From contig NZ_SAIY01000008.1 in NCBI RefSeq assembly GCF_010560025.1, positions 124,001 to 188,000 on the forward strand: a stretch of 64,000 nt of DNA, given 5' to 3'. The number at the start of each line of letters is the position of its first letter. The stretch's first letter is position 1. The stretch comes from Verrucosispora sioxanthis. GTDB lineage: Bacteria; Actinomycetota; Actinomycetes; Mycobacteriales; Micromonosporaceae. Below the pieces are notes generated by a model, which was not told where the DNA came from, searched no databases, and was given only the letters and a program-made list of their open reading frames with translations. Made by a program: the position numbers and the translations under genes. Positions 16,763 to 24,856 of this stretch are shown here, one piece after another.

Positions 16763-17812
16763 CTACGGGACCAGGACGATCTTTCCCACGTGCTGCCGAC
16801 GGGCGAGTTCCTCCTGGGCGTCAGCGGCCTGATGCAGCGGGAAGGTCGTCGCGATGACGGGTGCGATCTCACCCCGCCGGGCCAGGTCCATCAGGAGTTC
16901 GAAGTGTGCGGGGGTGTGCATCGCGGAGCCGATCAGTTGCGCGTTGTGCAGGTAGAGGCGGCGCACGTCAAAGTCCACCCGGTAGCCGCCGAGCGCACCG
17001 GCGATGACCCACCGGCCACCGTCGCGCAACAGGGGCAGGCCCTCGCTCACGAGGTCGCCGGCGACGACGTCGAGCCCCACGTCGATGCCGTCCGGGGCGA
17101 TGGCGCGGACCTGCTCGACGACGTCCTTCGCGCGGTCCACCACGTCGTGCGCCCCCGCCGCGCGCACCGAGGCGATCTTTTCTCCGCTGCTGATGGCCAG
17201 CACCCGCGCGTCGCGTGCCCGCGCGATCTGCACCAGCGCCAGCCCCACGCCGCCGGAGGCGCCCGAGACCAGGACGGTCTCCCCGGCCCACAGCCGGCCC
17301 CTCTCGATCATGCCTAGCGCCGTGCCGTACGCGGTCGGCAACGCGGCGAGTTGGTCGTCCGCGAGCGGCGAGTCGGTCATGTCGTGCACCTGCCTCGCCG
17401 GTGCGGTCACGTACTCGGCGTAGCCACCGTCGCGTTCGCTGCCCATCAGGCCGACCGGGTTCGCGTCCGGCCCGTCGGCGTCGTAGATCGCCGGATCGAC
17501 GACCACCCGGCGGCCGACGAGGCCGGCGTCCACGCCGGGGCCCACCGACACGACCCGGCCGGCCACGTCGGCGCCCTGGATGCGGGGAAACTCGATCGGC
17601 CCCCGCCAGCCCGACAACGCCGTCGGGTCCCCCGGGCGACCGTAGGCGCCCTCCCTGGTCCACAGGTCGGTGTTGTTCAGCGCCACCGCGCTGACCCGGA
17701 CCAGCACCTCCCCCGCCGCCAGGGAGGGCACGGGCACCTCCGCCTTGGTCAGCACGTCCGGTCCACCGTGCCGGGCGATCCGCATGACACGCATTGTTGT
17801 AGGTACCGCCAT
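16763..17812 (-). CDS. Zinc-type/quinone oxidoreductase-like MDR alcohol dehydrogenase family protein
   Basis: 349-residue medium-chain dehydrogenase/reductase. The substrate domain has SAVALNNTDLWTREG, and the NAD(P)-binding motif is VSGASGGVGLALVQIA near residue 185. The pattern fits quinone or enal reductases rather than classical zinc alcohol dehydrogenases, since the usual catalytic zinc cysteine is replaced by the NNTD motif. GGAGGGGG lies 6 bases before the ATG at 17812. It diverges from a TetR gene across two GATC-centred palindromes, so it is probably repressed by that regulator and induced by a reactive electrophile. Confidence 0.88.
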   Translation of the reverse strand: MAVPTTMRVMRIARHGGPDVLTKAEVPVPSLAAGEVLVRVSAVALNNTDLWTREGAYGRPGDPTALSGWRGPIEFPRIQGADVAGRVVSVGPGVDAGLVGRRVVVDPAIYDADGPDANPVGLMGSERDGGYAEYVTAPARQVHDMTDSPLADDQLAALPTAYGTALGMIERGRLWAGETVLVSGASGGVGLALVQIARARDARVLAISSGEKIASVRAAGAHDVVDRAKDVVEQVRAIAPDGIDVGLDVVAGDLVSEGLPLLRDGGRWVIAGALGGYRVDFDVRRLYLHNAQLIGSAMHTPAHFELLMDLARRGEIAPVIATTFPLHQAADAQEELARRQHVGKIVLVP

Positions 17813-17833
17813 CAGCTGCCCCCTCCAGAATTA

Positions 17834-17871
17834 CACTGATCTGTGAACCACCCAGCGTACAGCGATCGGTG
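17834..17871. promoter_or_regulatory. Putative TetR operator pair
   Basis: Two similar imperfect palindromes, CACTGATCTGTG (17834-17845) and CAGCGATCGGTG (17860-17871), both centred on GATC with centres 26 bases apart. They lie in the short space between the divergent oxidoreductase and TetR genes, the usual place for autoregulation by a TetR dimer pair. Confidence 0.6.
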
Positions 17872-17885
17872 AAGAGGAGCCCCGC

Positions 17886-18479
17886 ATGCCGGAAGAGCGG
17901 TCCCGCACCCCGGCTGGCCAGCGCATTCTGGCGGCCGCCGAGGAGCTTTTCTACGAGCGTGGGATCACCGCCGTCGGCGTGGATCTCATCGCCGAGCACT
18001 CAGGGCTGACCAAACGGACCCTGTACAACCAGTTCGGCTCGAAGGACCACCTCGTGACCGCCTATCTCACCGAGCGCGACCAGCGCTGGCGCACGCTCGT
18101 CCGCGACACCGTCGACGCGTGCGCCGATCCGGTCGAGGCGGTCACCGCACCGTTCGCCGCGCTGCGGACCTGGGGCAGGACGAACACCCGAGGGTGCGCC
18201 TTCGTCAACGCGCTGGCCGAACTCCCGGACCCGGCGCATCCCGCCCACCGCGTCGCCGCGGACCAGAAGCACTGGCTGCTGGATCTCTTCAGGGAACTCG
18301 CCACCGCGGCGGGCTGCGCACACCCCGCTCCCCTCGCCACCCGGCTCCTGGTGCTACACGAGGGCGCTCTCGCCACCCAACCACTCGCCCTCGACACCCT
18401 CGCGGAAAGCACTGACCTGGCACGCGGCCTCGTTCGCGCCAGCCTCCGGACCGGCGGACGGGACGGCACGCGACGATGA
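17886..18479 (+). CDS. TetR/AcrR-family transcriptional regulator
   Basis: 197-residue TetR repressor. The DNA-binding helices are in ILAAAEELFYERGITAVGVD then LIAEHSGLTKRTLYNQFGSK (residues about 14-55). The C-terminal ligand domain is of the TetR_C type that follows with an RGCAFVNALAELPDP motif. GAGGAG lies 5 bases before the ATG. It most likely represses itself and the divergent quinone-oxidoreductase-like gene through the paired palindromes. Confidence 0.92.
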   Translation: MPEERSRTPAGQRILAAAEELFYERGITAVGVDLIAEHSGLTKRTLYNQFGSKDHLVTAYLTERDQRWRTLVRDTVDACADPVEAVTAPFAALRTWGRTNTRGCAFVNALAELPDPAHPAHRVAADQKHWLLDLFRELATAAGCAHPAPLATRLLVLHEGALATQPLALDTLAESTDLARGLVRASLRTGGRDGTRR

Positions 18480-18487
18480 GCCCGAGG

Positions 18488-18778
18488 TCAGTCGTCCCCG
18501 ACGACCTTGACGTCCTTCCAGAACGCGACCCGGTCGCGGATCATCTCGGCCTCGGGCAGCGGCTGCGGGTAGTACCAGACCGCGTCCACGCTGGTCTGCC
18601 CGTCGTGCTCCAGCGTGTAGTACGACGCGGTGCCCTTCCACGGGCAGACCGTGTGGGTGTCGGAGTCCCGCAGCAGGTCGTCGCGGAGCGCGGCACGGGG
18701 AAAGTAGTGGTTGCCCTCGACCACGACGGTGTCCGGGCTCTCGGCGATCACCAGGTCGTTCCAGATGGCTTTCGGCAT
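18488..18778 (-). CDS. DUF427 family protein
   Basis: 96-residue protein with the complete DUF427 pattern: MPKAIWNDLVIAESPDTVVVEGNHYFP, HTVCPWKGTASYY and AVWYYPQP. The function of this widespread actinobacterial family is not established; the CPWKG loop is its most conserved part. It converges on the TetR gene with only 8 bases between the stops. Confidence 0.9.
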   Translation of the reverse strand: MPKAIWNDLVIAESPDTVVVEGNHYFPRAALRDDLLRDSDTHTVCPWKGTASYYTLEHDGQTSVDAVWYYPQPLPEAEMIRDRVAFWKDVKVVGDD

Positions 18779-18875
18779 GCTCCCAGACTAGGTCGGCCCG
18801 CGCCCCCGCAGCCGCTGGCGCCTCGTCGGCAACGGTTGACCGGTGGATTCGCCATCGACGTCCAAGGACGCGGCG

Positions 18876-19373
18876 CTAGCGCGGGACCTCGTGCAGCCGG
18901 ACGGCGTCGAGCCGACCGTCGGCCAGTTCGGCGGTGAGGTACGTCGCGTAGGGCTGGCGGCGCCGGTCGGTCGGCGAGCCGGGGTTGAGCAACCGCAGGC
19001 CACCGGGGGCCTCGCTGTCCCAGGGGATGTGGGAGTGGCCGAAGACGAGCAGGTCGCAATCGGGGAAGCGAGCCGCGCACCGCCGCTCCCGGCCGCTGGC
19101 CGGCCCGGTCTCGTGCACCACCGCGAGGCGCACCCCGGCGACGTCCGCGCGGGCGATCTCCGGCAGTCGGGCCCGCAGGTCCGGACCGTCGTTGTTGCCG
19201 TGTACGCCGATCAGCCGGGCGCTGCGCCGCTCCAGGTCGTCGAGCAGCTCGACGCCGACCCAGTCGCCGGCGTGGATGACAAGGTCGGCGGCGTCGACGG
19301 CGGCCCACAGCCCGGGCGGCAGGTCCCGGGCGCGTTTCGGCAGGTGGGTGTCTGCCATGATGACCAACCGCAC
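18876..19373 (-). CDS. YfcE-type metallophosphoesterase
   Basis: 165-residue calcineurin-like phosphoesterase. Metal-binding motifs are in order: MADTH (D8/H10), HAGD (about 38), GNND (about 61), VVHE and FGHSH. It resembles YfcE/MJ0936 phosphodiesterases of unknown physiological substrate. A GTG at 19373 places the first beta-strand at the very N-terminus, as in the family; a later ATG at 19358 would remove part of it. Confidence 0.9.
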   Translation of the reverse strand: MRLVIMADTHLPKRARDLPPGLWAAVDAADLVIHAGDWVGVELLDDLERRSARLIGVHGNNDGPDLRARLPEIARADVAGVRLAVVHETGPASGRERRCAARFPDCDLLVFGHSHIPWDSEAPGGLRLLNPGSPTDRRRQPYATYLTAELADGRLDAVRLHEVPR

Positions 19374-19436
19374 CCGGTCAGCGTAGCCCCGCCCCGGCCC
19401 CGGTCAGCCCGCGTCGGCCCACCGCCGTCGAGGGGG

Positions 19437-20018
19437 TCAGACGCGACCGCGGACGAGCGGCAGGAAGACCTCGTCGACGATCTCGACCAGGGTCTCGTCG
19501 GGGACCGACGGGGTGCCGCGCATCGCGTACTCGGCTCTCAGCAGCATCATCGGCGTTGCCGCGACCCTCGGGTGCACGGCCGTCGGCGGTGCCTCACCGC
19601 GGGCGACCGCCCGGTCGAGCATGGTCAGCCAGGCGCGGTCCATGGTGTCGGCGCCTGATCGCTCGCGCATCAGGTCGAGCAGCGCCGGGTCGTCCGCCGC
19701 TGCGGCCAGCAGGCTGCGCAGGACCGCTCCGTGCGGCGAGGACCACGTCTCGTTCGCCTTCCGCAGCATCTCAAGCGCGTCGCCCCGCAACGTGCCGGTG
19801 TCGGGGTGCGGCATCGCGACGTCGGAGAGGTGGCGGTACGCGGCGATGCCCAACGCCGCCCGGTGCGGCCATCGGCGGTAGATGGCGTTCTTGTTGGTGC
19901 CGGCCCGGGCGGCGACCCGGTCCATGGTCATCCCCGCGTAGCCGGACCGGCGCAGTTCCTCCGCCGCCGCCTGGAGGATCGCCCCTTCCAGTTCCTCGCC
20001 CCGGCGTCTGGTGCCCAT
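19437..20018 (-). CDS. TetR-family transcriptional regulator
   Basis: 193-residue TetR repressor with the helix-turn-helix in AAARAGTNKNAIYRRWPHRAAL (split here as AARAGTNKNAIYRRW). The C-terminal domain is of the TetR_C type found beside glycosidase and transporter genes. It diverges from the TIM-barrel gene at 20086 over a perfect 6-base inverted repeat and is likely its repressor. Confidence 0.9.
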   Translation of the reverse strand: MGTRRRGEELEGAILQAAAEELRRSGYAGMTMDRVAARAGTNKNAIYRRWPHRAALGIAAYRHLSDVAMPHPDTGTLRGDALEMLRKANETWSSPHGAVLRSLLAAAADDPALLDLMRERSGADTMDRAWLTMLDRAVARGEAPPTAVHPRVAATPMMLLRAEYAMRGTPSVPDETLVEIVDEVFLPLVRGRV

Positions 20019-20036
20019 GCCTTGCAGGGTACTGGA

Positions 20037-20063
20037 CGTACCGTATAAGGTACGCCACGTACC
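20037..20063. promoter_or_regulatory. Putative TetR operator
   Basis: Inverted repeat CGTACC-GTATAA-GGTACG at 20037-20054 with perfect 6-base arms, followed by a third half-site CGTACC at 20058-20063. It sits between the divergent TetR gene and the TIM-barrel gene, consistent with autoregulation and control of the barrel gene. The AT-rich centre could also be the promoter -10 element. Confidence 0.6.
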
Positions 20064-20085
20064 CTAAAGGCGAGGAGAGCTACCC

Positions 20086-21099
20086 GTGCGCGTCTACGGC
20101 ATGAACTACGACACCGGCTTCGTCAGCGCCGGGTCCACCACCCACGAGCCGTTCGACCCCGAGACGGTGCGCCGCGACCTGCGTGTCATCCGCGAGGAGT
20201 TGCACTGCGACGCGGTACGCCTCACCGGCGGTGTCCAGGATCGACTGGAGTTGGCCGCACGACTCGCCGCCGAGGCGGGGCTCGAGGTGTGGTACTCCCC
20301 CTTCACCAACGGCCTGGACCGCGACGAACTCATGGCGTTCCTGCTCGACGGCGCCGAGCGGGCCGAGCGGCTCCGCCGCGCCGGCGCCTCGGTCGTGTTC
20401 CTCACCGGCTCCGAGATCTCCCTGTTCACCGACGGTTTCCTGCCCGGTCGTGACCTGGCCGAGCGGATGGCACTGTTCGCAGATCCGATGCGGATGCGGG
20501 AGGCGGTCCCGGTTGCCCGAGCCGCCGTACACGACTTCCTCGCCAAGGTGGTGCCCGCGGTGCGGGAACGGTTCGGCGGCCTAGTCGGCTACGCCTCGAT
20601 CCCGCTGGAGGGTGTCGACTGGACACCGTTCGACATCAGCGCCAGCGACGCCGGTTACCGTGACGCCACAAACGCCGCAGTGTTTCCGCAGACCCTGGCC
20701 GCAGCGGTGGGGCAGGGCAAGCCGTACGCCGTGACCGAGTTCGGCTGCTGCACCTTCCACGGCGCGGCCGACGTGGCGGGCGCGACGGAGCCGGTGACAT
20801 ACGACGAGCACGGCCGCGCCGCGAAGCTCACCACCGAACTGGAACGTGACGAACAGGGCCAGGCCCGCTACCTGCTGGACCTGCTGCGCGACTACGAGCG
20901 TGGTGGTGTGCAGGCGGCGTTCGTGTACACGTTCGCGAACCGGCACCTACCGACCACGGAAGACCCGGCGCACGACTACGACCTGGCCGCACGCGGGATC
21001 GTGCGAGTGCTGCCGGACGGTTCGTGGACGCCGAAGGCCGCCTTCCACGCCCTGGCCGAATACGGCCGTATCCGCGCACAGACCGCCATGTGCTCCTGA
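20086..21099 (+). CDS. Glycoside-hydrolase-like TIM-barrel protein (clan GH-A type)
   Basis: 337-residue protein without a signal peptide. Two acidic motifs are placed as in clan GH-A glycosidases: TGSEISLF near residue 109 (acid/base position) and VTEFGCCTFHG near 221 (nucleophile position). The N-terminus MRVYGMNYDTGF and spacing fit a (beta/alpha)8 barrel. Related actinobacterial proteins are annotated as hypothetical or cellulase-like; no substrate can be assigned. The GTG start has GAGGAG ahead of it. The TetR gene at 19437 diverges from it and probably regulates it. Confidence 0.72.
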   Translation: MRVYGMNYDTGFVSAGSTTHEPFDPETVRRDLRVIREELHCDAVRLTGGVQDRLELAARLAAEAGLEVWYSPFTNGLDRDELMAFLLDGAERAERLRRAGASVVFLTGSEISLFTDGFLPGRDLAERMALFADPMRMREAVPVARAAVHDFLAKVVPAVRERFGGLVGYASIPLEGVDWTPFDISASDAGYRDATNAAVFPQTLAAAVGQGKPYAVTEFGCCTFHGAADVAGATEPVTYDEHGRAAKLTTELERDEQGQARYLLDLLRDYERGGVQAAFVYTFANRHLPTTEDPAHDYDLAARGIVRVLPDGSWTPKAAFHALAEYGRIRAQTAMCS

Positions 21100-21168
21100 C
21101 GCGGCAAGCAGTGGACTCCGTTCACCTGGTTCGCCCACGCTGAGCCCGTACCGCCATGTCGCGGAGCC

Positions 21169-21621
21169 TCAGGCGGCCCCGGCTGCGGCCTGCGCGTCCC
21201 ACACGCTGACGACCACGCCGAACACGAAGAGCTGCAACGGCGTCGCGAGCCCCGGCAACTCGATCGCGACGTCACCGCGCCAGAAGCTGGTTTTGCGGAC
21301 CGAGCCCACCCGGGTGTCGCCGAGGACCAGTTCCTGCTCGCCGCCCCAGATGGACCCACGCCGGAAGTGGTAGGTCTGCCCGGCCGCCTCGACAGTCCAC
21401 CGCTTACGACCCACCCGGTCGGCCGCGGCGACCAGCGTCCCCGCCTCGTCGACCATGGTGTACCTGGTGCCCCAGGCGTTGGAGCGGACCTGGAAACGCC
21501 GCCCGTCCAGCTCGAACTCGCCACCGCTGCGCCACACCGAGCTGTCCCAGACGGCGATCTCTCGGCCTCGGTCCGTCACCACGTAACGGCTCCGCCAGAC
21601 GCTGACCCTCCGAGCTTCCAT
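21169..21621 (-). CDS. Hypothetical protein, conserved beta-rich
   Basis: 150-residue cytoplasmic protein with no clear family. It is rich in beta-strand patterns and tryptophan or arginine pairs: MEARRVSVWRSRYVV, WDSSVWRSGGEFELDG, FHFRRGSIWGGEQ-like segments. The C-terminus LFVFGVVVSVWDAQAA looks like a single hydrophobic strand or helix. The layout resembles LURP-one/tubby-like scramblase folds, but this is only an impression. I chose the ATG at 21621 because the coding pattern stops there, although the frame remains open further upstream under the MerR gene. Confidence 0.7.
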   Translation of the reverse strand: MEARRVSVWRSRYVVTDRGREIAVWDSSVWRSGGEFELDGRRFQVRSNAWGTRYTMVDEAGTLVAAADRVGRKRWTVEAAGQTYHFRRGSIWGGEQELVLGDTRVGSVRKTSFWRGDVAIELPGLATPLQLFVFGVVVSVWDAQAAAGAA

Positions 21622-21692
21622 GCGACCAGGGTAGGCATGACGGCTTCCGGGTGGGCAGCGCGGAGAATCGTGCGGCGGTGAAGCCTGGTTCC

Positions 21693-21716
21693 TCACGCGA
21701 CGTGATGTCCGATAGT
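21693..21716 (+). promoter_or_regulatory. Likely leaderless promoter and MerR palindrome
   Basis: Perfect palindrome TCACG-CGA-CGTGA (21693-21705) followed by a GATAGT hexamer (21711-21716) that ends exactly 7 bases before the ATG at 21724. This is the arrangement of an actinobacterial leaderless promoter. The palindrome could be the autoregulatory site of the MerR domain. No good -35 hexamer is visible, as is usual for MerR-type promoters with unusual spacing. Confidence 0.45.
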
Positions 21717-21723
21717 CAGTGCC

Positions 21724-22839
21724 ATGACGGAGCACCTGACCGTGGGGCGGGTGGCGGAACTGGCCGGCGTCAGCGTCCGCACCCTGCACCACTACGACGA
21801 GATCGGCCTGCTCGAACCGTCCACCCGCACCTCGGCCGGGCACCGCGCCTACTCCGCCGACGATGTGGAGCGGCTCCGGGAGGTGCTCACCTACCGGCGG
21901 CTCGGCTTCGGGCTGCGGGAGATCGCGGAGCTGGTCGACGATCCGGCCACCGACGCGGTCGCGCACCTGTGCCGACTGCGGGGCCTGCTGCTGGACCAGC
22001 GCGATCGCGCTGCCGCCATGGTGAGCGCGATCGACCGGGAACTGGACGCACGAGCCAGGGGAATCAGGACGACGCCAGAGGAGCAGTTGAGAGTGTTCGG
22101 GACGCAGTTGTACGACGCCATCGGATCCGCCTACCCGGCGACCCGACGCACCGAGCCACGGATCGCCGCGCGCATCTGGGCTGCCCTGGGTGACGCCCGG
22201 ACGGTGCTGAACGTCGGAGCCGGCACCGGCTCGTACGAACCACCCGACCGCGAGGTCACAGCAGTGGAACCGTCGGCGGTCATGCGGGCGCAGCGTCCCC
22301 CGGGCGCGGCACCGTGCGTGGCCGCGGCCGCGGAGCGCCTGCCGTTCGAGGACCAGTCCTTCGACGCCGCGATGGCGGTCAGCACCGTCCACCACTGGCC
22401 CGACCCGGTCGCCGGGCTGCGCGAGATGCGACGGGTGGCCCGCCGCGTGGTGGTCTTCACCTACGACGCCGACGACACCCGCTGGCGGCAGCGGTTCTGG
22501 CTCACCCGCGACTATCTGCCCGAATTCGCTGACCTGCTCGTCGGTTGGCCGTCCCTGGCCGACCTCACCGGCGCGATCGGCGGACGCGCCGAGCCGGTGC
22601 TGGTGCCGTGGGACTGCGTCGACGGGTTCTTCGAGGCGTACTGGCGTCGGCCCGAGGCGTACCTGGACGAACACGTCCGCCGCGCGGTGTCGGTGTGGAC
22701 CAGGGTCGGACCGCAGGCCGAGCAGCGGGTGGTCAGCGGACTCCGTGACGACCTGTCCTCGGGTCGGTGGGCCGAGCGCAACCGAGACCTGCTCGCCCTC
22801 GACACGGCAGAGCTCGGTCTCCGCCTGCTCGTCGCCTGA
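21724..22839 (+). CDS. MerR regulator fused to SAM-dependent methyltransferase
   Basis: 371-residue two-domain protein. Residues 1-110 are a MerR winged helix (LTVGRVAELAGVSVRTLHHYDEIG, then HRAYSADDVERLREVLTYR) with its dimerisation coiled coil. From about residue 125 a class I methyltransferase starts (LYDAIGSAYPATRRTEPRIAAR), with the SAM-binding loop VLNVGAGTGSYEP and post-I acidic AVEPSA. The same methyltransferase type is commonly a free-standing actinobacterial protein, so this looks like a genuine fusion. Methylation of a small molecule or a ligand-sensing role are both possible. No frameshift is apparent at the junction. Confidence 0.85.
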   Translation: MTEHLTVGRVAELAGVSVRTLHHYDEIGLLEPSTRTSAGHRAYSADDVERLREVLTYRRLGFGLREIAELVDDPATDAVAHLCRLRGLLLDQRDRAAAMVSAIDRELDARARGIRTTPEEQLRVFGTQLYDAIGSAYPATRRTEPRIAARIWAALGDARTVLNVGAGTGSYEPPDREVTAVEPSAVMRAQRPPGAAPCVAAAAERLPFEDQSFDAAMAVSTVHHWPDPVAGLREMRRVARRVVVFTYDADDTRWRQRFWLTRDYLPEFADLLVGWPSLADLTGAIGGRAEPVLVPWDCVDGFFEAYWRRPEAYLDEHVRRAVSVWTRVGPQAEQRVVSGLRDDLSSGRWAERNRDLLALDTAELGLRLLVA

Positions 22840-22855
22840 CGCCTCCGCGTCGCGG

Positions 22856-24205
22856 TCAGCTGCGCCCGTTCATGGCAGCCCGGATCCGCAGCCACGACGG
22901 GTCGCTGTCTGACGCGTCGGTGACCATCTCCAGATCATCCGACTGCCAGGTCCGGATTCCGTCGGTCAGGTCAAGCTGGTCCACCTCGATGACCGGGGCC
23001 TCAACGGTCCCGGCGAGGAACTCGGCGACCGCGGCGGCTGACGCCCCGGCTGGGCTGGTCCGTCTCCCCGACAGCACCAGAAGCGTGCCGCCGCCGGCGA
23101 CGATCAGCTCGCCGGTGGCGAAGGCCGCCAGGGCGGTCACCCTCGACCCGGGTAGCACCTCGTGCTCGGTCACCTGTTGTCCGTCGATCTCGAACTCGAC
23201 GACGGCACCCTCCGGCGTACCGATCCAGAGAACACCCGGCCCGAACGCGACGTTCTGGCGCGACCAGGCGTGCATTCCGTCCAGCCACTCCTGCGGGTAC
23301 GGGTACCCCGGACTGGGCTCGCCGAGCACCAGGCCAAGCACCCGGCGCAGCGACGGGAACTCGAACAGCTCAAGTGAGTTGTCGTAGGCGTTGCCCCGTA
23401 CCGCGAAATGCCGCCCGTCCGGGCTGAAGATCGGCGTCTCGTAGCCGTCGCAGTCGAGGATCAGCGCCCGCCGCATGGGCCGCAGCACAGCCTCGGTGTC
23501 CCGGCAGAAGAGCACCAGGGTGGCGCCCTGATCGCTCTGCAGGGTGGCCACCAGGCCACCGCCCGGGTGCGCCGCGACTCCGGTGTCCCATTGCGGGCCG
23601 ACCGTGGTTGCGCCGGAGGCGATGTCGAGAACGATGGAGGAGCCCCAGCCGTCCTCGCCGCCGCCGGGCGACAGCCAGAGCCTCTGACCGTCCGGACTGA
23701 ACGCCACATCCCGTTGGTGCTCGGTCGGCGCAACGCCGTCGATCGCAGTGGTGCCCGAGGGAGTCCAGCAGACCGTGCTGGCGCCATCCACTACCACCAG
23801 CCGCGGCTCACCGGGATGCCAGGCGGCAGACGGTGTCCGCTCGAACCGGTCATGGCCCACGGCGTCGTAGCCGGCCGAGTCCGCGCCGAAGCCGCCAACC
23901 TCACGCAACTGCCCGACCGCGTACTCCCAGATCCGGATCGCCGGGCGGTCGGCGTCCCAGCCGGCGATCAACGGCAGTCTGGGGTGGCAGAGCAACCGAT
24001 CGAGCGTGGCTTCGGAGCGCACCTGGGCCAAGGTTTCCACCGGCACACCGTACCGGCGCGAAGCGGATGCCCAGCCCGTCGGATCGAACCAGCGCGCTGC
24101 TGCGGGAAAGAGTGCGGCTGCGGCCGGCTGCGGCGTGGATGGCGCCACGGTCGAGGGGCGATTGTCAGTGTCATGGTGCGGCGGGACTGTCAGAATCGGA
24201 CTCAA
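22856..24205 (-). CDS. Beta-propeller (WD40-like) protein of unknown function
   Basis: About 449-residue protein with repeated propeller-blade patterns: RDVAFSPDGQRLWLSPGG, PIFSPDGRHFAVRGNAYD, NVAFGPGVLWIGTPEG and VTALAAFATGELIVAGGG. No signal peptide or catalytic motif is seen. It may be a scaffold. The start is uncertain: a TTG at 24205 gives the longest product and a GTG at 24148 removes 19 residues; neither has a convincing ribosome site. It converges on the MerR fusion gene with 16 bases between stops. Confidence 0.72.
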   Translation of the reverse strand: MSPILTVPPHHDTDNRPSTVAPSTPQPAAAALFPAAARWFDPTGWASASRRYGVPVETLAQVRSEATLDRLLCHPRLPLIAGWDADRPAIRIWEYAVGQLREVGGFGADSAGYDAVGHDRFERTPSAAWHPGEPRLVVVDGASTVCWTPSGTTAIDGVAPTEHQRDVAFSPDGQRLWLSPGGGEDGWGSSIVLDIASGATTVGPQWDTGVAAHPGGGLVATLQSDQGATLVLFCRDTEAVLRPMRRALILDCDGYETPIFSPDGRHFAVRGNAYDNSLELFEFPSLRRVLGLVLGEPSPGYPYPQEWLDGMHAWSRQNVAFGPGVLWIGTPEGAVVEFEIDGQQVTEHEVLPGSRVTALAAFATGELIVAGGGTLLVLSGRRTSPAGASAAAVAEFLAGTVEAPVIEVDQLDLTDGIRTWQSDDLEMVTDASDSDPSWLRIRAAMNGRS

Positions 24206-24237
24206 CGAGCCGGTACGGAACTGGTCGAGGGGAAGAC

Positions 24238-24645
24238 ATGAGCGACTGGAACGACAAGGTCATCGCCGAGTTTCGCGCCAACGGCGGGCAGGTGGGCGGC
24301 CACTTCGCTGGCCAGCCGCTGCTGCTGTTGCACACGATCGGCGCCAAGAGCGGCCAGCCCCGCGTACACCCGATGATGTACCAGAAGGTGGACGGTGGCT
24401 ATGCCGTGTTCGCCTCCAAGGCCGGCGCGCCCACCAACCCCGACTGGTATCACAACCTGCTCGCGCAGCCGCGCACGCGAGCGGAGATCGGCACGGACAC
24501 GGTCGAGTTGGTCGCCCGGGTCGCCACCGAAGACGAGCGGGAGCGGATCTGGAGCGCGCAGAAGGCGGCGTACCCGTTCTTCGCCGACTACGAGCGGAAG
24601 ACCAACCGCCAGATCCCGGTCGTCGTGCTGGAACCGGCACCGTAG
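24238..24645 (+). CDS. F420-dependent nitroreductase/quinone reductase family protein (Ddn-like)
   Basis: 135-residue protein of the deazaflavin-dependent nitroreductase family. The pattern is LLLLHTIGAKSGQPRVHPMMYQ, then YAVFASKAGAPTNPDWYHNLLAQP and ERERIWSAQKAAYPFFADYERKT. Relatives reduce quinones or nitro compounds with F420H2, a cofactor made by most actinomycetes. GAGGGGAAGAC precedes the ATG at 24238. It diverges from the propeller gene. Confidence 0.93.
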   Translation: MSDWNDKVIAEFRANGGQVGGHFAGQPLLLLHTIGAKSGQPRVHPMMYQKVDGGYAVFASKAGAPTNPDWYHNLLAQPRTRAEIGTDTVELVARVATEDERERIWSAQKAAYPFFADYERKTNRQIPVVVLEPAP

Positions 24646-24712
24646 CGAGCGACGATCGACGCCCAGGGCCGGCACTCGGGAAGGTCCAAAGAGGACTTCA
24701 CCAAGGTCCGGG

Positions 24713-24856
24713 TCAGGCTCGGGTGAGAATGGTGATGCCGCAACTGGAGGCGACCGCCAGGCCGTCGGGCGCGGCCGCAGGGTGGTGCCAGGGTGGTGGC
24801 GGCGGGCCGACCGCCGGGGCGCGGAACCGGGCGCGCAGCGTCTCGGCGTGGCTCAT
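24713..24856 (-). CDS. Small open frame coupled to DUF4291 gene, possible remnant
   Basis: 47-residue frame whose ATG overlaps the DUF4291 stop (ATGA), as expected for translational coupling. It reads MSHAETLRARFRAP, a Pro-rich stretch, then DGLAVASSCGITILTRA. The last part resembles the first strand of a propeller blade, so it may be the N-terminal remnant of a longer gene that once followed DUF4291. No family can be assigned and it may not be functional. Confidence 0.3.
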   Translation of the reverse strand: MSHAETLRARFRAPAVGPPPPPWHHPAAAPDGLAVASSCGITILTRA

